A DNA stretch of 64,000 nt from Mycobacterium interjectum (GCA_002102225.1 LQPB01000043.1:1-64000); one strand, 5' to 3'; positions 55,944-64,000 are shown, numbered from the stretch's first letter. Numbers and translations: made by a program. Notes: generated from the sequence alone by a model not told the origin.

Positions 55944-56852
55944 ATGACCGACTTGAAAAGCCTTGGCTACATCACCATTTCGACCAGCGACATCGATCGC
56001 TGGCGCCAGTTCGCCTTCGGCATCCTGGGCTTCGCCGAAGGCAAGGGACCCGACCCGTCGGCGCTGTATCTGCGGATGGACGAGCGCGCGGCCCGGCTCA
56101 TCGTCGTTCCCGGCGATACGGACCGGGTGCTCACCGTCGGCTGGGAGGTGCGCGACCGCCCGGCCCTGCAGCGGGTCAAAGCGACACTCGACGGGGCCGG
56201 CGTGCCGTTCAAACAGCTGTCCACCGAGGACGCCGAGACCCGCCGGGTGGAAGAGGTGATCACCTTCGACGACCCGGCCGGCACGACGGTCGAGGTGTTC
56301 CACGGCGCGGTGCTCGACCACAGCCCGGTGATCACGCCGTTCGGCGCGAGGTTCGTCACCGGCGACCAGGGACTGGGCCATGTCGTGGTGCCCGCGATGG
56401 ACCCGAACGGCCTGTTCGACTTCTACACCGAGGTGTTGGGTTTCCGTTCCCGCGGGGCGTTCCGGGTGCCGTTGCCCAAGGAGTTCGGCCCGATCCGGGT
56501 TCGTTTCCTCGGCATCAACGAACGCCACCACAGCATGGCGATCGTGCCCGCCATGCATCAGCGCGATCCGCGACTGGTCCACATCATGGTGGAGGTCGAC
56601 ACCCTCGACGCGGTGGGTCAGGCCCTGGACCGCGTCAACGCCGAGGGCTTCCAACTGTCGTCCACCCTGGGGCGGCACACCAACGACAAGATGGTGTCGT
56701 TCTACGTCCGTGCACCCGGCGACTGGGACATCGAGTTCGGCACCGACGGCATGCGCGTCGACGAAACCTATTACACCGCCGAGGAAATCACCGCCGATAG
56801 CTACTGGGGCCACCAGTGGACCGGTGACATGCCTGCCGCGATGAAGCCATGA
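55944..56852 (+). CDS. HsaC/BphC-like extradiol (meta-cleavage) dioxygenase
   Basis: A 302-residue two-domain vicinal-oxygen-chelate protein. Fe(II) ligands in the C-terminal domain: His near 146 (GLGHVVV), His near 213 (LVHIMVEV) and Glu near 264 (DIEFGTDG), at the positions known for HsaC. Further family residues are seen in FYVRAPGDWDIEFG. It would open a catechol ring next to the hydroxyls; the ring is presumably made by the HsaA-like hydroxylase just upstream (8-base gap) and the product hydrolysed by the HsaD-like enzyme at 49056. ATG with TAGGAG upstream. Confidence 0.88.
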   Translation: MTDLKSLGYITISTSDIDRWRQFAFGILGFAEGKGPDPSALYLRMDERAARLIVVPGDTDRVLTVGWEVRDRPALQRVKATLDGAGVPFKQLSTEDAETRRVEEVITFDDPAGTTVEVFHGAVLDHSPVITPFGARFVTGDQGLGHVVVPAMDPNGLFDFYTEVLGFRSRGAFRVPLPKEFGPIRVRFLGINERHHSMAIVPAMHQRDPRLVHIMVEVDTLDAVGQALDRVNAEGFQLSSTLGRHTNDKMVSFYVRAPGDWDIEFGTDGMRVDETYYTAEEITADSYWGHQWTGDMPAAMKP

Positions 56853-58315
56853 CGCCCGAGCGGGACGTCACGCCCATCCCGGCCTCGTCGATCGCGTCGT
56901 GGGATCAGGAGGCCGACGTCGTGATCGCAGGCTACGGGGTCGCTGGCGCCGCCGCGGCGGTGGAGGCGGCCCGCTCGGGCGCCGACGTGCTGGTTCTGGA
57001 ACGCACTGGTTCCTGGGGCGGTGCGGCGGCGATGGCCGGCGGCTTCATCTATCTCGGCGGCGGCACTCCCCTGCAAAAGGCTTGCGGCTTCACCGATTCC
57101 GTCGAGAACATGGCCGCGTTCCTCAATGTCGCGATGGGCCCGGGAGCCGACGAGGACCGGATCGCCGACTACTGCGCCGGCAGCGTCGCCCACTTCGACT
57201 GGCTGGTCGGCTGCGGCGTGCCGTTCAAGGCGGAGTTCTTCTCCGAACCGGGCTGGGAACCGATGGGCGACCAGGGCCTGATGTACAGCGGGGGCGAGAA
57301 CGCCTACCCGTTCAACACGATTGCCACGCCGGCCCCGCGCGGCCACGTCCCGCAGATGTCGAACAAGAAACAGGGCGAGGCCAGCGCCGGCTACATGCTG
57401 ATGAAGCCGCTCGTCGAGACCGCCACGGCGGCCGGCGCGCGGGCGCTCTACGACGTGCGGGTGCAGCGCCTGATCGTCGAATCCGACGGCAGGGTCGTGG
57501 GCATCCACGCCCGCCAGTACGGCGCCGAGCTGACGGTCCGGGCCCGCACCGGTGTCGTGCTCGCGACCGGCAGCTTCGCCTACAACGACGCGATGGTGGC
57601 GCGCTACGCACCGCGGATCGCCGGACGCCCCGCCGCGTCCATCGAGCAGCACGACGGGCAGGCCATCCGGATGGCGCAGGCCCTCGGCGCCGACCTGGCC
57701 CATATGGACGCCACCGAGGTGGCGATCTTCATCGACCCGCAGCAACTGGTGCGGGGCATTCTGGTCAACGGCCGCGGACAGCGCTACGTCCCCGAGGACA
57801 CCTACCCGGGGCGGATCGGGCAGCTCACGCTGTACCAGCAGGACAACATCGCGTACCTGGTCATCGACGACGACGCGCAGCAGGAGGCGATGGCCTCGTG
57901 GTCGCCCAAGTTCATGCTGCGGCAGCCGACCTGGGTGGCCGACACCGTGGCCGACCTGGAGCGCGAGATGGGGCTGGCGCCCGGTTCGCTGCAGGCCACC
58001 GTCGCCGCCTTCAACGAGGGCGCCGCCCGCGGCGAGGATCCGCTCCTGCACAAGAAGCGCGAGTGGGTCAAGCCGATCGGCTCCCCCGTCGGCGCCATCG
58101 ATTTGCGCGAGAACACCGGCGGTTTCACCTTGGGAGGGCTGGCCACCACGCTGGACGCGGCGGTGCTGCACGTCAGCGGGGAACCCATCCCGGGGCTCTT
58201 CGCCGCCGGCCGATCGACCGCGGGACTTGCCGCGTGGGGTTACGCCAGCGGCGTCTCACTCGGTGATGGCAGCTTCTACGGCCGCCGCGCGGGCCGGTCC
58301 GCCGCCAAGGGCTGA
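56849..58315 (+). CDS. FAD-binding dehydrogenase, 3-ketosteroid-delta1-dehydrogenase/fumarate-reductase-like
   Basis: A 488-residue flavoprotein. FAD motif ADVVIAGYGVAGAAAAVEAA near 23, LERTGSWGGAAAMAGGFIYL near 51, and the C-terminal GLAAWGYASGVSLGDGSFYG near 460 are features of the KstD/flavocytochrome-c group. It may dehydrogenate a ring (leading to aromatisation) or reduce a conjugated double bond. It overlaps the dioxygenase by four bases (ATGA), placing it in the same transcript and supporting a ring substrate. Confidence 0.85.
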   Translation: MTPERDVTPIPASSIASWDQEADVVIAGYGVAGAAAAVEAARSGADVLVLERTGSWGGAAAMAGGFIYLGGGTPLQKACGFTDSVENMAAFLNVAMGPGADEDRIADYCAGSVAHFDWLVGCGVPFKAEFFSEPGWEPMGDQGLMYSGGENAYPFNTIATPAPRGHVPQMSNKKQGEASAGYMLMKPLVETATAAGARALYDVRVQRLIVESDGRVVGIHARQYGAELTVRARTGVVLATGSFAYNDAMVARYAPRIAGRPAASIEQHDGQAIRMAQALGADLAHMDATEVAIFIDPQQLVRGILVNGRGQRYVPEDTYPGRIGQLTLYQQDNIAYLVIDDDAQQEAMASWSPKFMLRQPTWVADTVADLEREMGLAPGSLQATVAAFNEGAARGEDPLLHKKREWVKPIGSPVGAIDLRENTGGFTLGGLATTLDAAVLHVSGEPIPGLFAAGRSTAGLAAWGYASGVSLGDGSFYGRRAGRSAAKG

Positions 58316-58369
58316 CACTCTTTTCTGTTCTGCGCGCGGGCTTCCGACAACCTCCAGAAGGAACGAGCC

Positions 58370-58816
58370 ATGGACAGCGATCGACTGCAAGTTTTGTTCG
58401 ACGAGCGAGACATCGAGCGAACGCTGAAGCGGTTTGCCCGCGCGATGGACGATCGAGATTGGACCGCAGTGGCCGACATCCTGGCCGAGGACGCCGAGGG
58501 CGACTTCGGAACCGGACGTCTGCGCGGAAGCGCGGCGATCGTCGAGCTGATCCGTGGGTATCTCGACAATTGCGGTCCGACCCAACACCTGCTGGGCAAC
58601 GTCGTCATCGAGGTCGACGGGGACAGCGCGATCAGTCGCGCCTACGTCCATGACGTTCACCTGAGATCGGATGCCGACCCCCTGTGCCGGTTCTACACGC
58701 TCGGCGACTACACGGACACGTGGCAGCGCCGCCCCGACCGGTCGTGGCGCATCAAAGAACGGATCAAAACCAACCGGGCGCACGTCGGCGCACTCGACAT
58801 CTTCCGGGGTGCGTGA
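58370..58816 (+). CDS. SnoaL-like/NTF2-fold protein
   Basis: A 148-residue NTF2-like protein: DERDIERTLKRFARAMDDRD near 11, DFGTGRLRGSAAIVELIRGY near 45, and HLLGNVVIEVDGDSAISRAY near 72. The D-x-R-D start resembles scytalone-dehydratase-like and ring-dioxygenase small-subunit-like members. ATG preceded by AGAAGGAACG. It follows the KstD-like gene by 54 bases and may isomerise or dehydrate an intermediate. Confidence 0.75.
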   Translation: MDSDRLQVLFDERDIERTLKRFARAMDDRDWTAVADILAEDAEGDFGTGRLRGSAAIVELIRGYLDNCGPTQHLLGNVVIEVDGDSAISRAYVHDVHLRSDADPLCRFYTLGDYTDTWQRRPDRSWRIKERIKTNRAHVGALDIFRGA

Positions 58817-58845
58817 CATCTGCCACACGGGTGTGATACAAACAG

Positions 58846-58864
58846 ATATTCCTATTAGGAATAT
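58846..58864. promoter_or_regulatory. Perfect 19-bp palindrome, probable IclR operator
   Basis: ATATTCCTA-T-TAGGAATAT: 9-bp perfect arms with a single-base centre, 28 bases before the IclR ATG and AT-rich against the GC-rich background. I found no second full copy in the window. Confidence 0.6.
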
Positions 58865-58892
58865 GCCTGCCAGTTATACCCGCGGAGGACCG

Positions 58893-59714
58893 ATGACTTC
58901 AGCCGTCAAGACCGTCGAAACCCCCACGGCCGTCATCGACCGAATCTCGCTGGTCCTCGACGCGTTCGACGGACCGGGCCGGCTAACGCTGGCGCAAATC
59001 GTGCGACGCACCGGTTTGCCCCGCTCGTCGGCGCATCGCATGCTCGAGCGCCTGGTACAGCTGCGCTGGCTGCGCCGCAGCGGCCGCGACTACGAGCTCG
59101 GCATGCGGCTGGTGGAGCTGGGCTCGCTGGCCGTTCACCAGGACCGCCTGGTGCGGGCGGCCGGCCCCCTGCTGGGCCAATTACACCGCGCCACAGGGCT
59201 TTCCGTGCACTTGGCGGTCCTGGACGGGCCGGACGTCGTTTACCTGGACAAGATCGGCGACCAGCGGATCCCGACCCGCGTGGGCTGTCGTCAGCCCGCG
59301 CACTGCACCGCCGTCGGTAAGGCGATCCTCGCCTACCGCGACGACGATGCCGAGCTGGATTTGCAGGTGCGCAAGACGAAGTACTCGATCTGCAGTAGTG
59401 CGCAGTTGTCCATCGAATTGGCCAAGGTGCGGGCGCACGGTGTGGCGTTCGAACGGGAAGAGTCGCTGCTCGGATTCGGTTGCGTCGCAGCACCGATCGG
59501 AAGTCCCGATGACGCCGCACACGCGGTCGCCGCGGTCTCGGTGTGCGGCCCGATGAATCGCATGATGTTCGATCAGCGACTGACCGCCCCCGTGCGCATG
59601 ACCGCGATGGCCATCTGGCGCAACGTCGAAGACGGCCCGCGGCGAGTCGCGCCAACCCTCCAGCCGCTGCGTCCGCTGCGGCCGGCGACGCGGCCCGCCC
59701 TGCAGTACGCGTGA
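58893..59714 (+). CDS. IclR family transcriptional regulator
   Basis: A 273-residue regulator with an N-terminal winged HTH (LAQIVRRTGLPRSSAHRMLE near 40-59) and the C-terminal IclR effector domain (SVHLAVLDGPDVVYLDKIGD near 108; AHCTAVGKAILAY near 138; REESLLGFGCVAAPI near 190). It probably senses a pathway intermediate and controls this island. ATG at 58893 with GGAGG seven bases upstream. The palindrome at 58846-58864 suggests autoregulation. Overlaps the esterase start (GTGA). Confidence 0.9.
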   Translation: MTSAVKTVETPTAVIDRISLVLDAFDGPGRLTLAQIVRRTGLPRSSAHRMLERLVQLRWLRRSGRDYELGMRLVELGSLAVHQDRLVRAAGPLLGQLHRATGLSVHLAVLDGPDVVYLDKIGDQRIPTRVGCRQPAHCTAVGKAILAYRDDDAELDLQVRKTKYSICSSAQLSIELAKVRAHGVAFEREESLLGFGCVAAPIGSPDDAAHAVAAVSVCGPMNRMMFDQRLTAPVRMTAMAIWRNVEDGPRRVAPTLQPLRPLRPATRPALQYA

Positions 59715-60640
59715 CCCTCGATCCGCAGATCGCCCCCCTCATTGGGGAGTTGGACGCCGGCTTCCCGCCCGTCCACACCATGAGCGGGGCGGAGGCCAGG
59801 GCCGTGATTCGGTCGCGGTTCGTGCCGGCGTTCCGGCCCGAGGCCGTCGCCGATGTCCGCGACCAGACCATCGCGGGCCCGGGCGGCGAACTCCCGGTCC
59901 GGATCTACCGGCCCGCGGGTGACGGCCTGCCGGTGCTGGTGTACGGGCACGGCGGCGGGTTTGTCTTCTGCGATCTGGACAGTCACGACGGACTGTGCCG
60001 CTCTCTCGCTAATCATGTTCCCGCGGTGGTGGTTTCGGTGGCATACCGGCTTGCACCCGAACATCGTTGGCCGGCCGCGGCCGACGACCTGTATGCGGCC
60101 GTCCAGTGGGCGGCGGACAACGCGTCGAGGTTGGGGGGCGACCCGGGGCGGATCGCGGTGGGCGGCGACAGCGCCGGCGGCAACCTGGCCGCCGTGACCG
60201 CACTGATGGCCCGGGACCGCGGCGGGCCCGCACTGGCTGCACAATTGCTGCTTTACCCTCTCCTGGCCAGTGATTTCGACACCGCGTCGTACCAACTATT
60301 CGGCAGCGGTTACTACAATCCGAAGCCGGCGTTGCAGTGGTACTGGGATCAGTACGTGCCGTCCGAAGCTGACCGGGCGCACCCGTACGCCACACCGCGC
60401 AACGCCGACCTGCACGGCCTGCCGCGAGCAGTGATGGTGACCGCCGGGCACGATCCCCTGCGAGACGAGGCGCTGGACTATGCGACCGCGCTCGCGACTG
60501 CCGGGGTACCCGTCGCGCGAGCCCATTTCGATGGTGCCGTGCACGGTTTCATGACCATGCCGATGTTGGACATTGCGCAGGAAGCCCGTCGGCGCGCAAG
60601 CGCGGAGCTCAGCGCTGCATTGCGGTCGCCGCATGGCTGA
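59711..60640 (+). CDS. HSL-type alpha/beta hydrolase (esterase), paralogue of the 26863 gene
   Basis: A 309-residue esterase: YGHGGGFVFCDLDSHDGLCR near 77 (oxyanion), GDSAGGNLAAV near 156 (nucleophile), TAGHDPLRDEA and AVHGFM for Asp and His. It is very close in sequence and length to the esterase of the igr-like operon. GTG at 59711-59713 overlaps the IclR stop by four bases. It is a candidate for opening the ester or lactone formed by one of the nearby BVMOs. Confidence 0.9.
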   Translation: MTLDPQIAPLIGELDAGFPPVHTMSGAEARAVIRSRFVPAFRPEAVADVRDQTIAGPGGELPVRIYRPAGDGLPVLVYGHGGGFVFCDLDSHDGLCRSLANHVPAVVVSVAYRLAPEHRWPAAADDLYAAVQWAADNASRLGGDPGRIAVGGDSAGGNLAAVTALMARDRGGPALAAQLLLYPLLASDFDTASYQLFGSGYYNPKPALQWYWDQYVPSEADRAHPYATPRNADLHGLPRAVMVTAGHDPLRDEALDYATALATAGVPVARAHFDGAVHGFMTMPMLDIAQEARRRASAELSAALRSPHG

Positions 60641-60989
60641 CGGCGAAGTCTTCGTGATCGACCGCGTCGTCACCAAGCCGGGCTGTGCGCGGCGGTTCGT
60701 CGACACCTACCTCGCCGAGTACGCCCCGGGTGCGCGGGATCGCGGGATGACGCTGCGCGACGTCCTGGTGAGCCCGCCAATCTGGTTCGACGAATCCGTA
60801 GAGCACGTCAACACCGTCACCATCACCTGGACACTGCCCAGCGCACAGGCGTGGTGGCAGATGACGTGGCAAGGCCGGACGGATCCGGCGCTCGGCGAGT
60901 GGTGGACGCGGGTCGGTGCCCTGATCGTCGACCGGTCCAGGTCGTGCGCGGCGGCAGCCGCAGACGTGGACGGGCTCTGCGATGTATAG
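60633..60989 (+). CDS. Small dimeric alpha/beta-barrel-like protein, unknown
   Basis: A 118-residue protein: VIDRVVTKPGCARRFVDTYL near 8 and VNTVTITWTLPSAQAWWQMT near 60 give the beta-alpha-beta pattern of NIPSNAP/ABM-like ferredoxin-fold barrels. No catalytic motif is recognised. ATG at 60633 lies within the esterase end (8-base overlap), and the gene overlaps the following Dabb gene by eight bases. The tight packing marks it as part of the catabolic transcript. Confidence 0.65.
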   Translation: MADGEVFVIDRVVTKPGCARRFVDTYLAEYAPGARDRGMTLRDVLVSPPIWFDESVEHVNTVTITWTLPSAQAWWQMTWQGRTDPALGEWWTRVGALIVDRSRSCAAAAADVDGLCDV

Positions 60990-61617
60990 CGTGACCCGGC
61001 TGATCGATGTGGCCGAGCCGGACCGCGACCGGATGGTTGCCGCACTGCGCGGCGCGGCTTCCGGCGCCGGCGCGCTGGGTTGGGTGGTAGAACCCACGCT
61101 GCCGGGTTCGCGCAACGGCGGCGACATCATCGCCCACCTCCGGTTCGCCTCCAAGGGCCAATGGGATCGTGCCGCGGCCTGTTTCGGCGAGGCATTGGAC
61201 GATCCCGCGATCGGCCGGGTGAACGGTGCTGCCTACTCGGGACGGCCCGTGCACCGAGCCCAGAAGCCCGGAACCGTATACCGGGCGCTGCTGTTAAGCG
61301 TGCAGCCCGACACGGATCAGGCCACCGTCGCCCGTTTCGAGGCTGAGCTGCAACTGATGCCGCAGTATGTGCGCACCATCACCGACTGGCAGCTGAGCAG
61401 GGTCGAGCAGGCGACCGGCGTGTCGGCGTGGACCCACGTATTCGAACAACTTTTCACCGACGAGGACGGGCTGATGGGGCCGTATCTGATGCATCCGATC
61501 CACTGGGCGGTGGTGGACCGCTGGTTCGATCCCGAATGTCCTGACGTCGTTGTGCGCGACCGCGTCTGCCACAGCTTCTGCCAGAGCGACGCGGCAGTTC
61601 TGCGGCTGGGCGGCTAA
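60982..61617 (+). CDS. Dabb (stress-responsive A/B barrel)-like protein
   Basis: A 211-residue protein with two ferredoxin-like halves. The second has the Dabb pattern: YRALLLSVQPDTDQATVARF near 95, then MPQYVRTITDWQLSRVEQAT near 120 and TDEDGLMGPYLMHPIHWAVV near 152. Related proteins (for example olivetolic acid cyclase-like) act on polyketide or aromatic intermediates, and others have no known role. Overlaps the preceding gene by eight bases. Confidence 0.7.
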   Translation: MYSVTRLIDVAEPDRDRMVAALRGAASGAGALGWVVEPTLPGSRNGGDIIAHLRFASKGQWDRAAACFGEALDDPAIGRVNGAAYSGRPVHRAQKPGTVYRALLLSVQPDTDQATVARFEAELQLMPQYVRTITDWQLSRVEQATGVSAWTHVFEQLFTDEDGLMGPYLMHPIHWAVVDRWFDPECPDVVVRDRVCHSFCQSDAAVLRLGG

Positions 61618-61624
61618 CCACACA

Positions 61625-61807
61625 ATGCGCCACTCCATTCGCCTCGAACGGGCATGCGCGGCGCCGCCCGCGCTCGTCTACGACATCCTCATCGACGTCG
61701 AGCGGTGGCCGGAATCGGGGCGCGCAGCGCCGGTTGGAAGAAGTCGGACAAGCATGCCCCGCATGGCCGCCGATTTGGCCAGAGGAGCGGAGCGCCGAGC
61801 TGGCTGA
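61625..61807 (+). pseudogene. Truncated SRPBCC/polyketide-cyclase-like protein
   Basis: ATG at 61625 opens a 60-residue frame whose first half, RHSIRLERACAAPPALVYDI then DVERWPESG, is the start of a START/SRPBCC ligand-binding fold (usual length about 140). After residue 32 the sequence turns Arg-rich and unlike the family and stops at 61805-61807. The remainder appears deleted before the convergent SDR. Probably a relic. Confidence 0.5.
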
Positions 61808-61837
61808 TCGGCGATATACGCCGGCGCGCGTGTCGCG

Positions 61838-62725
61838 TCAGATTCCCGTGGGGCAGATGTTTGGGTTGGCGGTCGCCGGCGGCGGCAACGGCGGCAACAC
61901 CGTCGTGCCGTCGAGACTGCGCACCGGCAACTGCTGCGAGAAGGGGTAGTGCAGGCTGAACGCAACCAAGCCGGTGCGTGCCGCGGCGGGCAGGTGGCAC
62001 ATCGCCAGCACCGTCTCGGCCAGGTACTCCACCGGCTCGGTCGGAAAAGTGTCCGGGATCAGCTGCGCGGCACCGGGTGTACGGACCGCCGTCGATGGCC
62101 CAACGCAATTGACCGCGATATTCGCGTCGAGCAGTTCGGCGGCCACCCCCTGCGTGAACCGGTGCAGCGCGGCCTTCATGGACGCGTAAATCACATCGCC
62201 CGAGGTCTTGTTGTATTCCCGGTACGGCCGCACCGGGGCCACGCCGGTGACCGAGCCAATGTTGACGATCCAGCCGGCGCCTTGCTCGCGCATGTGTGGC
62301 ACGGCAGATTTCGTCAGGACGAACGGCACCCGCAGATAGTGCTCCACGGTGCGGTCGAACGTTTCCAGGCTCATCTGTTCGACCGGCGAGTAGTCGGCGA
62401 AACCTGCGTTGTTGACCAGGATGTCGATGCGCCCGGTGCGGTCGAGCACCGCGTCGACCAACCCGTCGCGCTGTTCGGCGTCCTCCAGGTTCGCCGCGAC
62501 GCCGAACGCCTGCCCCCCGGCGGCCTCGATCAGGCCGACCGTCTCGGCGATAGTGCCCGGTAGCGCGGAGGTAGTTCCGGACCGCGTCGACAACGACGGC
62601 GCGTGCGACCGCGCTGTCACCGCCACCGTGGCGCCCTCGGCCGCCAGCCGCTGGGCGATCGCCCGGCCGATTCCCCGGCTGCTGCCCGTCACCAAAGCCG
62701 TTCTGCCGGAGAGTAATCGGCTCAT
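61838..62725 (-). CDS. Short-chain dehydrogenase/reductase
   Basis: A 295-residue SDR: TGSSRGIGRAIAQRLAAEGA near 13, NNAGFADYSPVEQMS near 106 and YNKTSGDVIYASMKAALHRF near 180 (active-site Tyr/Lys as YASMK). The C-terminal 40 residues (QLPVRSLDGTTVLPPLPPP) are an unusual Pro-rich extension. ATG at 62723-62725 overlaps the BVMO stop by four bases, so it probably supplies or consumes the BVMO's ketone. Confidence 0.84.
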   Translation of the reverse strand: MSRLLSGRTALVTGSSRGIGRAIAQRLAAEGATVAVTARSHAPSLSTRSGTTSALPGTIAETVGLIEAAGGQAFGVAANLEDAEQRDGLVDAVLDRTGRIDILVNNAGFADYSPVEQMSLETFDRTVEHYLRVPFVLTKSAVPHMREQGAGWIVNIGSVTGVAPVRPYREYNKTSGDVIYASMKAALHRFTQGVAAELLDANIAVNCVGPSTAVRTPGAAQLIPDTFPTEPVEYLAETVLAMCHLPAAARTGLVAFSLHYPFSQQLPVRSLDGTTVLPPLPPPATANPNICPTGI

Positions 62726-64000
62726 CGCAGGGTAAAATCCGCTTCGACCGGGGCGCGATGGTCACGCCAGAAGTCGATCAGGCGATACGGGAAGGCGGTC
62801 ACGATCCGCCCTCCGCCCGAGCGGTAGTAGGTATGGGCGGAGGGAGTGTGGCACCAAACGGTACCGGCCATGGTCGCGTCGATGTCGGCGACGTAACGCT
62901 CGTAGGCGTCCTGTGTCACCTCGATCGTGACGGCTTTGCGCAGCGCCATCAATTGCAGGCATTCCGTCACGTAGTGAACCATCACTTCGACGCCGAAGTT
63001 GTGGCCCGCTCCGTGCCCCGGGCTGTAGTTGGGTGCCGAGGAAATGAACATGTTCGGGAAGCCGGGCACCATTCCGCCCCGGTAGGCCCGCGGAATGTCG
63101 CCCCACTCCTCGGTGAGCCGCCTACCGCCGCGGCCCCGGATATCAATGGTCGAAAGAAAATCCAGGTAGTAGCCGGTCGCGTAGACGATGACGTCGAGGT
63201 CGATCTGACGGCCGTCGGCCGTCACGATGCCGGTCTCGTTGACCCGGGCCGGCTCGCTGGCCTCAACGTCCACATGTTCGCGCGCCAGCGCCGCGTAATA
63301 GCCACCGGGATCGCGGATGATCCGCTTGCCGTAGGGGGCGAAGTCCGGCGTGACCTTTCGGGCGAGCTCGCTGCCGGCGCCGAACACCTGATCGATGTAG
63401 CCCAGGCACAGCTGCAGCAGCACGTCGTTGGCCGGCGAGATGGACAGGTGCTTGGCCGCCCAGTCCGGATCGTGCAGAATCACCGGGTAATTGTTGTCCG
63501 CCGTCCCCCAATACGATTTGAGCCGAACCCAATTCGCGTAGTACGGCAGCCGGGTGCCCAGCCACCGCTGGTATTCCGGAACCTCGTCCGACGCCCGCCG
63601 TCGCGGCGCCACCCAGTGCGGCTGACGTTGGAACACCGTCAGATGCGCGACGTGGTCCACGCACGCGTCGACGATCTGCACCGCGGTGCAGCCGGCGCCG
63701 ATGACGGCCACCCTTTTGCCCGTGAGATCGAGATCGGGATCCCACCGCGCGGAGTGGATCGAAACTCCCGAGAAGGCCGCGCGGCCAGGCAGATCCGGCC
63801 AGCGGGGGCGGTTGAGATACCCGGCGGCCGGAATCACCACGTCGGCGTAGCTCACGTCGCGGGCGCCGTCGGGGCCCACCGAATGGATCTGCCACTGCTG
63901 CCGCTCTTCGTCCCACCACAGCGCCTCGGCCTCGGTGCCGAACCGGGTGCGCTTGCGCACGTCGTTTTTGTCGGCCACCGACACCAGGTAGGCCTGGTAC
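62722..64000 (-). CDS. Baeyer-Villiger-type flavin monooxygenase (5' end beyond the window)
   Basis: At least 425 residues; the frame is open to the right edge and the FAD-binding N-terminus (about 100 residues) is outside. The BVMO fingerprint is intact as FSGVSIHSARW. NADP site GAGCTAVQIV follows, then YGKRIIRDPGGYYAALAREH and the closing NYSPGHGAGHNFGVEVMVHY region. It belongs to the phenylacetone/steroid-monooxygenase-like branch but differs clearly from the two BVMOs at 25256 and 52708. Coupled to the SDR downstream. Confidence 0.9.
   Translation of the reverse strand, partial: YQAYLVSVADKNDVRKRTRFGTEAEALWWDEERQQWQIHSVGPDGARDVSYADVVIPAAGYLNRPRWPDLPGRAAFSGVSIHSARWDPDLDLTGKRVAVIGAGCTAVQIVDACVDHVAHLTVFQRQPHWVAPRRRASDEVPEYQRWLGTRLPYYANWVRLKSYWGTADNNYPVILHDPDWAAKHLSISPANDVLLQLCLGYIDQVFGAGSELARKVTPDFAPYGKRIIRDPGGYYAALAREHVDVEASEPARVNETGIVTADGRQIDLDVIVYATGYYLDFLSTIDIRGRGGRRLTEEWGDIPRAYRGGMVPGFPNMFISSAPNYSPGHGAGHNFGVEVMVHYVTECLQLMALRKAVTIEVTQDAYERYVADIDATMAGTVWCHTPSAHTYYRSGGGRIVTAFPYRLIDFWRDHRAPVEADFTLR

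Overview
The window is high-GC actinobacterial DNA, and its gene content is that of a slow-growing nontuberculous Mycobacterium. An M. avium complex-like species is my inference. Pointers are a DUF222/13E12-type HNH protein start at the left edge, mycofactocin-type SDRs, several FadD/FadE/MaoC genes, a wax ester synthase/DGAT, an FHA-ABC exporter of the Rv1747 type and a SnoaL/alpha-beta-hydrolase-rich accessory gene set. I saw no tRNA, rRNA, CRISPR array, intact insertion sequence or phage gene.

Layout. 1-0.5 kb: the edge gene and a decayed NHL-propeller relic. 0.5-8.8 kb: a six-gene minus-strand operon (P450, mycofactocin-type SDR, crotonase, fused two-domain CoA-transferase, SDR, kinase-like protein) next to a TetR gene. 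Related inverted repeats lie upstream of both the P450 and the TetR gene. 9-23.7 kb: lipoprotein with a SecD-head-like domain, sugar isomerase, Gfo/Idh, FAD monooxygenase, sulfatase, nitronate monooxygenase, a GbsR/methyltransferase pair, amidohydrolase, class II aldolase, acyl-CoA ligase and small membrane or secreted proteins. 23.7-32.7 kb: a tightly packed nine-gene minus-strand operon (two FadE, two MaoC, Ltp2-like thiolase, DUF35, esterase, Baeyer-Villiger monooxygenase, FadD17-like ligase). Its core matches the cholesterol igr side-chain operon, with an oxygenase/esterase pair and a ligase added. A TetR/ferritin-like pair is divergent from it. 34.3-38.2 kb: LysR plus a lactone-type gene set (carboxymuconolactone decarboxylase family, a frameshifted second copy, beta-propeller lactonase, hydrolase). 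38.3-48.5 kb: FHA-ABC transporter, lipase, SDR, molybdopterin oxidoreductase, flavin/F420 split-barrel protein and wax ester synthase.

48.5-64 kb: a large catabolic island. It encodes homologues of the steroid A/B-ring enzymes (HsaA-like flavin hydroxylase, HsaC-like extradiol dioxygenase, HsaD-like C-C hydrolase, ketosteroid-dehydrogenase-like flavoprotein), two Baeyer-Villiger monooxygenases, three SDRs, a PaaI-type thioesterase, two SnoaL proteins, an esterase and Dabb-type barrels. An IclR regulator in the island carries a perfect 19-bp palindrome upstream of its start. A clearly decayed KshB-type ferredoxin sits at the divergent centre.

The most notable inference is that this stretch encodes one or two coordinated pathways for a cyclic, steroid- or terpenoid-like substrate: oxygenation and lactone formation by BVMOs, ester hydrolysis, ring dehydrogenation and meta-cleavage, and beta-oxidation by the igr-like operon. 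The esterases of the two clusters are close paralogues. Functions are assigned by recognised motifs and family resemblance only; substrates are not determined.
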